From Prionace glauca (taxonomy: Eukaryota > Chordata > Chondrichthyes > Carcharhiniformes > Carcharhinidae): a stretch of 64,000 bases of DNA. Position 1 is the stretch's first letter. Each line of letters opens with the position of its first letter. The notes under the pieces are model-generated. The model saw nothing but the letters and a program-made list of their open reading frames with translations, ran no database searches and was not told the DNA's origin. The translations under genes and the position numbers were made by a program. The stretch is taken from positions 62,460,470 to 62,524,469 of the forward strand of contig CM075724.1 of assembly GCA_037974335.1 (NCBI GenBank). The letters are read 5' to 3'. Shown one piece after another: positions 23,501 through 37,200 of this stretch.

Positions 23501-24712
23501 GTTTCTTATCAACTTTCCACCCTCTAACCACCAAATAAGAATTTAAAACTGATCTCCATTTTCAGCAAAGTAGCTCTGTGGAATTTCATAATCTGCATAT
23601 ACAATCCCTCTATTCTTAGTTATGGAACCTGATCACAGTTCCTGCATCTTCTGACCCATAGGAATTAGTTGATTTACAATGTTTATGCACAAGGTTCACT
23701 AATGTGTTTAGCCAGCTGGCACATTTTATATCACTGCAATGAAAACTGCATTGGTTAGCAGTCTGTGCCAGGAACCTATGTGTGATTCCTGGCATGGGTC
23801 ACTGTGCGGAGTTTGCACATTCTCACAATGTCTATGCGGGTTTCTTCCAGATGGTCCGGTTTCCTTTCACACTCCAAAGATGTGCTGGTTAGGTTGAATA
23901 TACTAAATTGCCCTGTAGTGTCAGGAGGTTAGTAGGGTTATGGGATAGGTCCTGGGTGGGATTGTGATTGGACACCTCCTGCACTGTAGGAATTCTATGA
24001 CAGCACAGTTGTTGTCTGTTAGCTAAATTGTTTCCTTGATCCTGCTGGATCTTTGGGGTTGACTAACTGAACTGTACTTCCCTGGGAGCAGCACAAAAAT
24101 GAAGCAATTTTTAGTAGTTGCTGTCTATAAATGATTCTGACTAGACTAGTTATGTTTTCTCCTTTTTTAAAAGGTAGGATTATGTTGTTGCAGGCTTATC
24201 TGTCCCTCTCTTGAAACTGGATAACTTATTCTTAGGTTCTATTAAACAGTTTGAATTTTGCAGAATGGTGGTGCATTGACTTTCCCGTTAGACTTTGCCA
24301 CATGGTTGGTGATTACAACACGTTTGCTGTTGCCTCAAACAGAACATATTTTAAAAAGAAAACTAGGAAACACATTTGTTTTATTAAAGCTGAATTGATT
24401 GGCACCTATCACTCCATAAGGAATTTCCAAATCTGATCTCAAACCATGGAAGTTCAATTTTAAGAACTATCATAAACTGACATTACAAAATCTGTATGAC
24501 TTGGTTGATATCGTTTCAAACTTGAGCAAATTTATAACATGCTACCCAAAGAAATAAAATATTTGCAAAGCCTCTTGGTATGGAAAAGCACCTGATATTA
24601 GACTTGTTCCATTGGATAAGTGACCAATTGTCCTGTTTTACCACCTTGGCTTTGTGGATTCTCACCATTATTATGTACTTTAATTGCAATAAATGAAACT
24701 GTATGGTTAATG
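20600..24712 (+). other. Possible long 3' UTR or unique AT-rich spacer
   Basis: About 4 kb with few repeats (one SINE at 23750). It contains several AATAAA-type hexamers, the last at 24688 (GCAATAAATGAAACTG). No coding domain on either strand. If the exon at 20508-20599 is real, this would be its 3' UTR; otherwise it is plain spacer between the complete receptor gene and cassette b. Confidence 0.3.
23750..24002 (+). mobile_element. tRNA-derived SINE
   Basis: Box B-like TGTGATTCCTGG, GCGGAGTTTGCACATTCTC, central module and tail CTGCACTGTAGGAATTCTATGA. Confidence 0.82.
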
Positions 24713-24724
24713 AACAAATATCAG

Positions 24725-24960
24725 AAGGCCTTGTGGCACAGTGGGTCCTTGCTTCTGAGACAGAAGCTCTGGGTTCAAGTCTGACTCCAGGAGTTGCTGG
24801 TCAAGAAAGGTTGGTCACGGAATGTTGCTAAATAAGTTGAATAACTTGTGAATCCTTAATGTACAACAATGGTAGACAGTAAGAACAGGAGAAATTTCCA
24901 TCACATGGTCAGCTATGACTGACTCTTTGGAGGTTGAAATAGCTGGTCTATCAGATTGGT
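24725..24960 (+). mobile_element. Second SINE type, degenerate
   Basis: tRNA-like head (CTTGTGGCACAGTGGGTCC ... GGGTTCAAGTCTGACTCCAGG) with a body unlike the main SINE. Confidence 0.5.
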
Positions 24961-25114
24961 ACCAATAGTTGTATTAACCCCCAGACTGGAATGGATTGAG
25001 ACCTGCTTCCTGGCTATGAGTTCAGAGTGGTATAGATTAGATCTGCCTTGAGGCAGAGTTGAGGAATCAAATACCTGGGTCTATATCTATAAAAAACTCA
25101 ATTTTGGGTTGTTT

Positions 25115-25258
25115 TTAGATTTTCAACTTCTCTCTCTCTGTCACGTTTACCTCTGCATACTCTACATGCTTGTCTTGCTGTTTAGATTTTGATGTTTTCT
25201 TGAAGTCAGCGAGCTGCAGAGTGGCGTAAGTCAGCTTGTTATCTCCGCTTTGTTTAGT
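25115..25258 (-). CDS. Exon CYT3: terminal tail exon with two ITIMs
   Basis: Acceptor GCTTTCACAG, 47 codons, stop TAA. LTYATL and VEYAEV both satisfy [ILVS]xYxx[ILV], 23 residues apart. Confidence 0.82.
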   Translation of the reverse strand, partial: TKQSGDNKLTYATLQLADFKKTSKSKQQDKHVEYAEVNVTEREKLKI

Positions 25259-28200
25259 CTGTGAAAGCAATATTTGATACCTGTTAACTCATCAGCTCAT
25301 TACTTGAGGCAATTAGGTTTTTAAAAAGGCTGTCATGAAGTTTTCTCTCATTTAAAATCACAGTTGATAAAAACACAGCCCATCAAGAATTCTCTTTGGA
25401 GCAATTTAGTCCCCTTTTCTCTTATGCTAAAGAAAAGTGGCCATCCAATTTCCTTTTGAAATTATTGGTCTCTGTTTCCCTCAATCCCTGGCAGCCCACA
25501 AACCTATCTCCAAAGTGTTCTTAACCCCACCCCTCCCCCATGTCCAATGAGGGTGGTTCAATTAATGATCTGAGCTATGTCTGGAAATATACAAAGCTCT
25601 TCCTTATCTATATGGGTTTGCATTTTTCCAGGTGCTGGTTTTGACAGGGACGTTGTTAAGTGAGTTTCTTATTTTGTGGTTTAGAACAATCATCATAGCC
25701 AGCCCCAAAAAGGAAACAAGAGTCCAGTGACCTTTTTATATTGCCTCTGATTGCTTTTTCCAACTAAATTAGTTGGAGATATGCTGGTGCTTTATTGGAC
25801 AGAATAAAATGAGTCCTAAAGTCAAACCACACTGTGCAGTTTCAATAATGATTGTGATAATAAAAGTGTTGATCTTGAATGAAAATAGTTTGGATATTAA
25901 TGGGCCCTAGTCCCTCTGTCCTACCTGGGAATAGATGGTGTGCTCTGTCTCATGTCTCCGTTTGGCGAATCCATTGTCATGTTTCAAATTTAGACTGGCA
26001 TAGGCAACAGTTTCCTTATTTGGTCCTTGTTGAACCTGCAGAGAGGAAAACAAAATGGAATATTGATAGAGATGCATCTATCATTTGGAACTGAGTCTGA
26101 GAATGTAAATATGTAGATGGCAACTGATAACATTAGGGTACCATTACACACTAGCCACTGCTTTTATCCAATATTTCAGAAATTATTTACCCGTATTTAC
26201 AATTGAGATGATCTTGAACATCACTAATAACTATCCTATGAATAATACAAACAAATCATTTCCTCCCCCTTTCTCAATTATCTCCTTTTACTTAATTTGA
26301 CATTTATTTCTGCACATTCCATCCCTCAGTAGAAATCTCCGATTCCATTGCCTAACCCAGAGGTGTAGTGTGCAGAACAATTCGGGTACCTGCAACCAAT
26401 CTGAATCAGCTAAGACAGTAGAGGTGGGGATAAAAGCACATAACAATGTAAGGAATAGGAGTAAAACTAGTCCATTTGACCTACTGGCATGCTCCACCAT
26501 TCAATAGGTTAATGGCTGATTTGATTGGGGTCTCAACACCACTTTCCTGTTTATTCTCTAAGAAGAAATTCTGTATCTTTTGTCTTTGAGAAATGTGGTA
26601 GAGTGGCATTTGTTGTTTCATTCCAATTAAATAGTTTAAATGATATTCTACTGTTCAATACTACATAGAAGATAGGAGGAGGCCATTTGGCTCTTGGAGC
26701 CTGGTACCCCATTCATCACAATCATAGCTGATTGTCCAGCCCAATAGCCTAATCCTGCTTTCTCCTCCTAAACCTTTAATCTCATTGGCCCCAAGAGCTT
26801 TATCTAGCCGCCTCTTGAATACATTGTGTTTTGGCATCAACTGATTCTTGTGGTAATGAATTTCACAGGGTCATCACTCTTCAGGAGAAGAAATATCTCC
26901 TCTTCTCTCTCCTAAATGGTTTACCCTCAACCTCGGGCTGTGAACCCTGATTCTGGATTCCCACCACCCCCCCCCCCCCAACTCCCTGTATCTATCCTGT
27001 CTAATCCTGCTAGAATTTTATAAGTCTCTGAAATCCGCCCCCCCCAACCCCCCCACATTCATCTGAACTCCAGTGAAAACAATCCTAACCTAGTTATTCT
27101 CTCCTCATGCACCAGTCCTTATGTGGCATGACTGTAGATGGAGATTAATCATCTCAGCCCTAGTACAGTATTTCAGGACTTTCTCAGGGTAATGTCCTAG
27201 GCCCAATCACCTTCAGCTGCTTCATCAATGACACTCATTCAATCAAATATGGGTTTGACTGCACAATGATCAGCACTATTTGCAATTCCGAACATACTGA
27301 AGCAGTCCATGGACAAATGCAGCAGGACCCAGACAGCATCCAGGTTTTGGCTAACAAGTGGCAAGTTGTTCATGCCGCACAAGTGCCAGGTAATGACCAT
27401 TTCCAACAAGAGACGGTCCATTGCTCCTTGATATTTAATGACATTACCGTCACTGAATCCCACACTATCAATATCCACTGGCCAGAAACTGAACTGGACT
27501 AGCCATAAAAATACTGTCACTATTAGAGCAAGATAACAGTTAAGAATCCTGTGATGAGTAACTCACTTCCTGACTACCCAAATCCCGTCCACATCTACAA
27601 AGCAAAAGTCAGCAGTGTGATAGAATACTTTCCATTTGCCTGGATAAATGCAGCTCCAAAAACACTGAACAAGCTGGACACCATTCAGGACAAAGCAGCC
27701 CAATTGATTGTTTGGGAAAGGGTATCAATCTACAAGATGCATTGCAGGCGCATACGAAGGTTCCAAAGGCAAACCTTCTTAACACATGGCCGCTACTGTT
27801 CAGAAGGATAAGGTCGACTGATACCTGCAAACACCACCACCTGTAAGTTCCCCTCCAAATCACTTATCATCCTGACTTAGAAATACGTGCCAGTCCTTCA
27901 CTAACCTTGGGTTGAAATCCTGTGATTCCTTTGCTAACAGCACTGTGGGTGCACCTCAGGAACTGCAGCAGTTCAAGAACACAGCTTATCACCACTTTCT
28001 CAAGGACAAATAGGGACGGTCAGCAAATGATAGATTTTAAAAATTCATCTGTGGGATTTGGGTGTCACTGGCTGGCCAGCATTTATTGCCCTTGAGAAGG
28101 CAATGGTGAGCCACGTTCTTTAATCCCTGCAGTCGATGTGCTGTGGGTTGACCCACAATGACATAAGGGAGGCAATTCCAGGGTTTTGACCAACCAACTG

Positions 28201-31200
28201 TGAAGGAACAGCAGCAATATATTTCCAAGTCAAGACGGTAAGTGCCTTGGAGGAGAACTTGTCGGTGGGACTGCTCCCATGTATCGACTGCCTTTGTCCT
28301 TCCAGATGGAAGTGGCCATGGGCTTGGAAGGTGCTGTCCAGAATCATTGGTGAATTGCTGCAGGAACCTCCTGTTTTTTTTGAAACAATTTGAATTATGA
28401 AAATGTTATCTGTTGGAAGAATATGTCACAATAAATATTAATATTTATGTTGCCCTTATAAATCATAGCATCCCTACAGTGTAGAAAGATGCCATTCAGT
28501 CCATCAGGTCGACACTGACTCTCAATATAGCATCTTTCTCAGGCTCATCCCACACCCTATCCCCATCACCGTACACATTTACCTCACCATTTCCCCTATC
28601 CTACATGTTTTGCGATACTAAGAGATAATTTAGCAAGGTGAATTCTCCTAAGAAGCAGATCTTTGGACTGTGGGAGGTGACTGGACTAGCTGGAAGAAAC
28701 CCACACAGGCAGGGGGAGAATGTGCAAGCTCCACACATTCATCCAAGGATGGAATCGATCCCAGGTCCCTGATGCTATAAGTCAGCAGTGCTCACCACTG
28801 TGCCACCCTTAATAATAAAAGCGTGTGTGCAAAAAAGTAGGAAGTGTTGTTAAAACATAAATCACTAGTAAGTTCTCATTGGTGTATCATGCCCCATTCT
28901 GGGAACAACATTGTTGGGAGTGTTAGAAAGCAGGGGTAGGTTCAAGTGATCTCAGTCTGCATTGTTGGATATTAGAAATAAGGTAAGGATTTATGTGAAT
29001 TTAATTTAATGTTTCTGTGTAAGAAAGAATAAAACTCCGATTAGGTTCTTGTTAAACAAAGGTGCATACATGTATAGAGTGTGGGGGCGTGTTTGTTACA
29101 TTTTAATCTATTTATATTGTGCTTCAGGAGTTTACAGTATGAAAAGTAAGCAAGAGCTTGGAGAAAGATTGAGCTTTTGTTTAGCAGCTAGGCCATCTTT
29201 AGGGAAAAACCCTTGGGTTTTTAATTTAACTGAACCCATGGCAGATAGATCATAGTGGCTAGAAAGACAGCAGCTCACTCAGCTCTGCCAGAAACAAGAC
29301 AGTGAATTAATAGGCAAGAATGCAAGCCCCAGAAACTAAAAAACAGTTAGTTCGAGAAACTAGAGAATGAAAAGAGAGGTTGCAGGAAACTGAAGTTTTG
29401 AGAACAAGACTGAAAGAAACTGAAGAATTGTACTATATACTGAAGTTAAGGACAGAGCTGAAAAGTACAAACTGAGTAATGTTGCTTAGTGAGAAACCAA
29501 AGGCCCGAAGTAATCATAGGATTGGTGATATCTTGTTGCATCCTTTGAAGCAATAGATGAAACAATTGTGAAGCAATTGGTGGTTCGATCCCTGACAGAT
29601 TGTATGGAAAACTCAAAAGCGCATGGCTATTCAAGACAAATGAGTGACTGAAAGGATAGTTGGAAATCCTGGAAGTGAATCTTTTCTGGAAACAGTTGAG
29701 GGAAAGCATTGTTTGAAAGAAGATTTTGAGGCATGCTTTTTTGAGAGTGATGATGTGGAGTTGCCAGCATTGGGGTAGGGTAGCATGAGCTTGCAGACCT
29801 TTTGGAGAACTGCCCCAATTCAGGTGAATCTTTACTGATGAAGGCACAGCTTTGTGAAAGCTCATGCTACCAAATAAATCTGTTGGGCTTTAGCCTGGTG
29901 TTGTGAGACTACTTACTTTCCGAGAGTGGAGTCTAAAAACACTCGTGTGAATGCTGGATTCCAGCAATGTTAGTTGGCTCACAGCATAATAAGCATCTGG
30001 GAGATTTTAGGAAAAAAACATGGAAGTTCGATTGGGTGGCATCTGCCACTGGATTTCAGAGTGGGTGTTATCTGACCACAGTTAGTCTGTTGCATTACAA
30101 AGATTGTGTATTTATTGAGAATATTCTAGCCTAAGATGTATTTTGTGACCTGTGCTATCCTTAAGATTGTCTGTTGTTAAAAGCTAATTGACAGTCCTGT
30201 GACTCAGTTCATCCATGTTTTCTACAACAAAATATAAAAATTACGGTCTTGTGAGTGAGAGTCTATTCTGGGACCTTCCCTTCCAGTAGCAACATCACCT
30301 GGGATTGTAACAGAAGACGCAAGACTTGGAAGCAGTTGTCGAGGAGATTTACTAGAATCGTACTGGGGGGAGGAACTCAGGTTGGGGAGACTAGAAAACC
30401 TATTATTGTTCTCCTCACAACAGAGAAAGAGAAAGTGTGTTCAGAATTGGGAGAAATTTTGACGAGTAATAATAAATAACGAGAAAACACGAGAGTGTTT
30501 TCAATCGTGGTTGGTTGAATGTCCAAGAGACAGAGACTTCCGATCATCAAAATCATCAGAGGTAGATGAGCGTTGTTGTCTGGAAAACACTTCCTGAAAA
30601 AATTGAGGGTGGGGGGACAGACGCAGATTCCCTTGAATAAACAAAAATGAAGGATAATATGTAATGAGCGGGGAATTGGGCTAATTAAATAATTATCTCA
30701 ACTATGTGGCACAGAGAGAATTGCCTCTTTTAGGGGCTGCTCCTTATTTCTTTCGATGCACTTCAGTTCTACGCTCCTAATCTTCACCCATGCAGAGGTG
30801 GGCAGGGGGAAGAAGGAGGTCTGCTTCTTGGACCTGGCCAAGTTGGCCGTTAAGAGGTCCAGGCAACCAGCAGTCGAGTTGGTCGTCTGCCCCTTCACTG
30901 CGGCTACGTTCAGAGCAAGCTAGATTTGGAAGGGGAGCAGGCTATGTCGACTGACACATTTCAGGTCGATGGGCGCCACGGGGGCTGGGGGGTGCATGAT
31001 TGTGCCCTGATACTGACATTATGGTTTAGTTAATTACGTTCTTTTGCCATTTCTTTTAGTTACAATGTCCCACCGGCGCTATCATCCTCTGTACTTTTGA
31101 TGAATACAGTAAGAAGTATCAAAACACCAGGTTAAAATCCAACAGGTTTATTTGTAGCGAACGCCACTAGCTTTTGGAACTGGCTGTTGCTTCGTCAGAT

Positions 31201-34200
31201 GTGTGCGAGTTCAATCCCAGTCCAACGCCGGCATCTCAACGTCATGACTTTTGATTAATATCAACCTTTCATTCTTTTGTATGATTAAAAAAAAGAATGA
31301 ACTACTTATCGGGTTGATTGCAATATTTATTTCTATTCCTCCCTATTCCCTCTTTTTGAAGCATAAAAAACATTGTCTTCTTACCGTCTCATCACTCTGA
31401 CCGGCTTCCACGGAATTTATTTTAACACCTTCAGTAGAGAAGAAATTGAGCTTGAGTAACTTTCTGAATGTAAGCAAAATCAAAAACATGCTTTCCATTC
31501 TGAATACTTTTACTGCCAAAAGGAAGAAGCCTTGAAAATTGGAACATTCCACTGTGATCTACTCCCAATGGAGCACACTACCATTGGCGTGATAGTGATA
31601 AACATGTGATAAGAGAATCGCTAAATTAGTAAAACAGTCTGCCAGTTCCATATTCACCATTTTACACTGTCGCGGGAAATTACCTAAGAGTGTTTACACT
31701 ACAAGGAACTGATGTTTTAAAAAATCTGGAACGTTAAGAAGGTGGACAAATCGAATAAACAGTTCGAATGGGAAAATTGAATATTTGCATTTCAAAATAA
31801 ATTTGCGTTGCCATATTCAACTCTCAATCACATAACGTTCTTGAGATATCAATTTCGTTCTTTAAAGATGCAGCAGGTTGCGCTTTATTCCCTATAGTGA
31901 AGCACTATTCACCCGCCATTTATGTCTTAACAGTTTAACAAAATAAAAGTTTGCGGTAAAATAAGAAAACTTCTTACCAACTGAAGCTTTTAATTTCAGT
32001 CTCGTCAAAATAATTATCAACAGTATAACAGCCAATGCGCCGCCTGCACATCCGAAAATGTGCGTAAGGCTGATTTCTGAAATATCTACAAGATAAACAA
32101 ATGATTGAAATAAAAAATTATAGAACACAGCGAGATTTATACACAATTTTGGGTCTAGCACGGGAGGGCGCGCTACAAAGTAGTCTTTCCTGAAATTGTG
32201 TCCATTTACTCTGTGTGGGGACCGACACTTTTACTTTTATAGGTAGTAGCGATATAAGAATTATAACGTGTCCCAAACAACAGTAACGCAATTTATGGAG
32301 TAAACTAATCTATAAAGGCGCAGGAAATTCCTTTCTAGGCGTGAGGGCTTTTCGGTCAGAGTAAAGGGACTTACATTTGTGCCACACCAAACCGACGCGC
32401 ACCGGCTACAAAGAATAGCAAAGTTTTTCACTCTTCAGCACTGACAACCAGGGAACACCTACTTCAGCTCTTAGTAGGTAACAAGAACAGCTTGCATTTA
32501 ACATTCCTAAATGCCCAAACGCAGCGTTATCAAACACAATCAAACTACATAAATAATATTATGACAGCTGGAGGTAGAGTTCAGGGAGCGTCGAAAATGA
32601 GAGTTGGAAAGGCGGGGATACTCAGAGCGGGAGTTGGATTCAGACAGCGGAAGGCACTGTGCGGAGATAACGATTTTATCATATATCCATATCTAATATT
32701 TAGGATGTAGAAGTGACTCCTAAAACTGATCATTTTTATGTGTACGTTTATTTCACTTGGCTACAATTTGACGAAAATAAGCACATCAACCATAGAACCA
32801 GAGAAAAGTTAAAGCACAGAAGGAGGCCACTCGGCTCATCGTGTCAATACCAGCTCGTGGAAACCAGGTGCCCTTTCTAATCTCACCTTCCTGCGTTCCG
32901 GCCCACAGCCCTGTGGCTTCCTTAAGGTGCCGATCCAGGTACTTTAAAAAAAAAGTGTTTAGAGTCTCTGCCTCCACCAACTCAGGCAGCGAATTCCAGA
33001 CACTCATTTCCCTTTGTGTAAAAAAAATCCTCGTATCTTCTCTACACCTTCTTCCACAAATTAAATCTATGACCCCTGTTTCTAGAATTCTTCGTGAAGG
33101 GAAACGATTTCATCCTGTCCATTCTATCTCTTCCCCTCATAATTGTGTACATCTCCATCAAGTCACTTTTCTGACTTCTTTTTTCCAAGGAAAATAATCT
33201 CAGCCTATCCAACCTCTCTTCACAGCAACACTTTTCTAGCCCTGGCAATCTCCCGTTTCAGGAAAATGTTCTCCCTCCTCCAGCTACAAACTATCTTAAT
33301 CATATTAATTCGTTACCATTGATGTGACATTGAGATCAAATGAAGTCCACAATAACCCTGTAAATTCGAGTTTGAACAGCTGCCCAGCTACATTAATAAT
33401 AAATAATAATACAAATCTTGACCCCCGCTCGTTTCTGTAAATGTTTGGAATCTTACCTTGGTTGACAATGTAACTGACGCCGGCGGGCACCTGAAGGGAG
33501 ATATGAGATGCCAGACATGTATAAACGACTCTATTCCGGAGAGGCTGCCCATCTTCCAAGTAACTGGAGACCTCAAAAAGACCATCCACTGTCTCGTTTC
33601 TCACAGTTTCTATTCCGGCCAGAATTTCCACACCATCTCTTAGCCAGGAGATTTTTAAATCCTCCGGGTAAAATGCAGCCGTTTTGCACTCGAATCTTAG
33701 AGAAGTCGTTGAATTCTTGTCAATCGGAATGATTTTCAGTGGTGTTGGAGGAACTTTTAACAGGGGGAAAAATCATTTTTGAATTGAAAAGAGTAAATTC
33801 TCAAATGCCGAAATTCGATACGCTTTTATACTCATACTGTAATAATAGTTATCGTGCTTTCGCGTTTTTTAAGCTTCGGGCGTGCGTTTATTTTATATAA
33901 TGTTATACGACGCTCAGCAAAATTGCCGGATATTTTGCAAGCGGATCATTCTCCCAGAAATGGTTACAATCGGGGTGGAAAGTGTCAATGCTCGGAATTA
34001 AAGCCATAATGTGGAGATGCCGGCGTTGGACTGGGGTAAACACAGTAAGAACTCTCACAACACCAGGCTAAGGACGAACAGGTTTATTTGCCAAATAAAT
34101 GATTATTTGCCAGATAAATAAATATTTGCCAAATAAATCTGTTGGGCTTTAACATGGTGTTGTGAGGTTTCTGACTGAATTACAGTCGCAGATCCTGACG

Positions 34201-37200
34201 CGGTATTGTGTTTGGCAGCAGTGACCTCGATTCAGATTCCGCTCCGAATATATCAGACAGGGAGCACCAACCAGTCGGCAAGAACATTGGGTTCTACTCG
34301 GGTTTTTCTGTAAGAATCATTGAGGTATTAAACGTTGTGTATTCGTTTGAAAAATGACACACTTCCAATATTTAATGTTTCCAAACGTATTTTGTTTTAC
34401 TGATTAACGTTAAGACGAGTGAAATCAAAATACCTCCGATATCGAAATTGGCTCCAGGCAAGATATAGTTATATGTATAGATTAAAACCTGTGAGTTACC
34501 ATTGACCACACAACATTTCAATGTCAAGGTTTTAGATCGTGCATCTTTCACCAAAACATCTTTCTGGGGGCGGGATGCGAATGTTGGAATATTTTGCAAG
34601 CCAGGATAATTTTTGATGATTATATATCGCTATGCAGATCACAACACCCAGGAACTAATTCCAGAGATAAAAACAGGCCATGTTGGGTAAACTCAGCTGG
34701 TTTGACTGAGTTTTCATTTCAGATTTCCAGCATCCGCAATATTTTGCTTTTATTTGACTGGGTAGTTTGCCCTTCTGCAATTTTACTCGATCTGCTGAGC
34801 GTATTTTGTCTGGAGAAGATTCTGCTTCGAACAGTCCAAAGTTACAATTTTCTGATTTGAACCGCTCTATCTATCTGTCCACTCTATCGGTCTTCTACCT
34901 CAACATCCTTCTGTTCATGGGGACTGTACACAGAATTAATGAATTACATATACCAGGTTTATAGAAATGTTCGGTGGTATCCATTCCCCTCTTTACCAGT
35001 TGTGAATGCATCATAGAAAGTCCAGTTGGCGCACCTCAGAAGTTCAAACAAGGGCATCGGTCACTTGAACTGTCCTGTGAAGTCCATGACCCGGGGTTGG
35101 AAAGATCAAAACCCTCCTTCTCAGTGGGTTGTAGGATTCCATGATGGAAAGACCTTGGAATTTCAAACAAGTTACTAATGGGCACAACTACAACTTATAA
35201 ACCTTCATCCTAGGAACAGGGTCCCATTCAGCCCGACTCATTGTGCTCTGGCAACCTTGGTGATAGTGATTGGCACTGCTATCTCACGACGCGAGGGAGC
35301 CGGGTTCAATTCCGGCCTCGGGTTGGTGTGGAGTTTGCACGTTCTCCCCTTATCTGCGTGGGTTTCCTCCCAATGCTCCGGTTCCCTCCCACCGTCCAAA
35401 CATGTGCTGATTCGATTAATTAGCCATGCTAAATTGCTCCTTAACGTTAGCAGATGAAAGCTGAGGGCGTCTGTGCGATTGTTGTCGGTGCAGATTCGAT
35501 GGGCCAAGTACTGTAGGTATTCTATGATTATGCCTGATCTCTAACTTAACTCCATTTGTCCGACTGAATTCATTCTTAGCAAAAATCGTCCCGTCGCAAA
35601 TTTAATGCAATGACGTAAAGAAAGTGTTACATCTGCAATTTCGAGAATGGGCGGAAAAGGAATCTGATTTCGGAAATACTTGTACCGGGGGAATTTTCAC
35701 CTGCATTTATTATGAAGGCACTGAGAGTAAGGGTTCAGAAAAGATTTGTTGGAGATTTATCAGAGTCAAGGGACTTAGGTTATGTGCAGAGACTGAAGAA
35801 GCTACGGTTGTTCTCTTTCGATCTGATTGTTTTAAGGGGAGGCCAATTTTGATAAAGTCAGTAAGCAGAAAGTGTTCTCAGTGACACAAGGGTCGGTAAC
35901 CAGAATGTGTTTGGCAAAAGAACGCAAGGATTCTGATCTTTGAGTGGAACGTGATTACAGTCGAGTCCCTGTTATTGTTACCATGTTGTTCAGCTTAAAT
36001 CGCGAGAAATGAGTGTAGGGATCCCGATTGATTTTCGCTTCCTGGTTAGATCAACTAACTCGGCAGAGCGCGCATTTCGAAACGGCCCTCAACAACCTGA
36101 AATGCCGTGAATAACCGCTCTTACTTTCCTCAAAATCTTCTTCTTGCAATCACCTTTGCGGAGAAAGGTGGTGGTGGTGGGGGCGGGGTGGGGGGGGGGG
36201 GGGTTGATGTGTTACTCCGTGCAGTTCTCGCCCCGCACGCCGCCAATATTCCTTTCTCTTTGATGTAAATTAAATGATCTTTGAAGTTTTGTAAAAGATT
36301 TGACTTGGGAGGTATTAAGATTGCTTACATTGATCAATTGTGACACCATTGTGGCGAGAAAGAACCAGACCCTGACATTCCATTACAACATCAACGCAAA
36401 ATACTGCAGAGGCTGGACATTTGAAATACAAACCGAAAATATCGGGAATGTTCAGAGTTCGGGCAACATCTGTGTAGAGAAACTGAGTTAACGTTTCGGA
36501 TCATTTCATCTTCAACAAGAAAGGTTAACTTTGTTTCCCTCCACAGAGAGAACAGACCTAATGAGGTTATTTGGTATATTTCTAATGCTTAATTTCAAAA
36601 TGAAAATATCCACTATGCATCGAGGTCAGTGGAAGACAATCTAGTGTTCTGTAAAAAGAATTCGTTAAAACCAGCTTTTCCTCCAGTGATAAAAAAATCA
36701 ATTTGCATATATGGCGCTGAGCTGAAATCCTACCGTTTACAATCACACTTACCGTACACAGTAAGCTGGGTGCCAGTTCCATTTTCATTAGATTTTTCTA
36801 GATATTTTACTGTACAATAATACAATCCGGAATCTGCAAAAGTCACATTTAGCAATTCAAGCGAATTACTTCCCTTGTCCGCAACAAATCGCTTTCTGCT
36901 GTCTGGTTCGAGAAAGGATTGCTCTCCTTGTCTCCACCAACGAAGATCGGGCACATCTTGAAATAAGGGAAATGTGCAAAGTATGGAAGCATTCGCGCCT
37001 CTGCTCACATTCAAGTATTCAGGGATTTGAACCACTTTGTTCCAAGTTACTCTGGCGGCTGTCAGGAAATAACAAAGGCGGTGATATAACAGATAAAGAA
37101 CAATAAATGAGAGAAGTAAATTACAAAAACAAGTAATCGAATTAGAGAAGCAGTATCCAATTTTACAGTAGGTAACAGCTTTAGAGTCTTTTAAATTAGG

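Noticed and set aside
29330-29470. GAAACTGAAG-rich stretch that resembles a tandem repeat
   Set aside because: Unit length and order are irregular; more likely purine-rich low-complexity DNA.
36741-36760. Possible recombination signal after the V exon
   Set aside because: The J-like strand is already joined and a splice donor follows directly; no heptamer-nonamer pair is present, so this is not a rearranging V segment.
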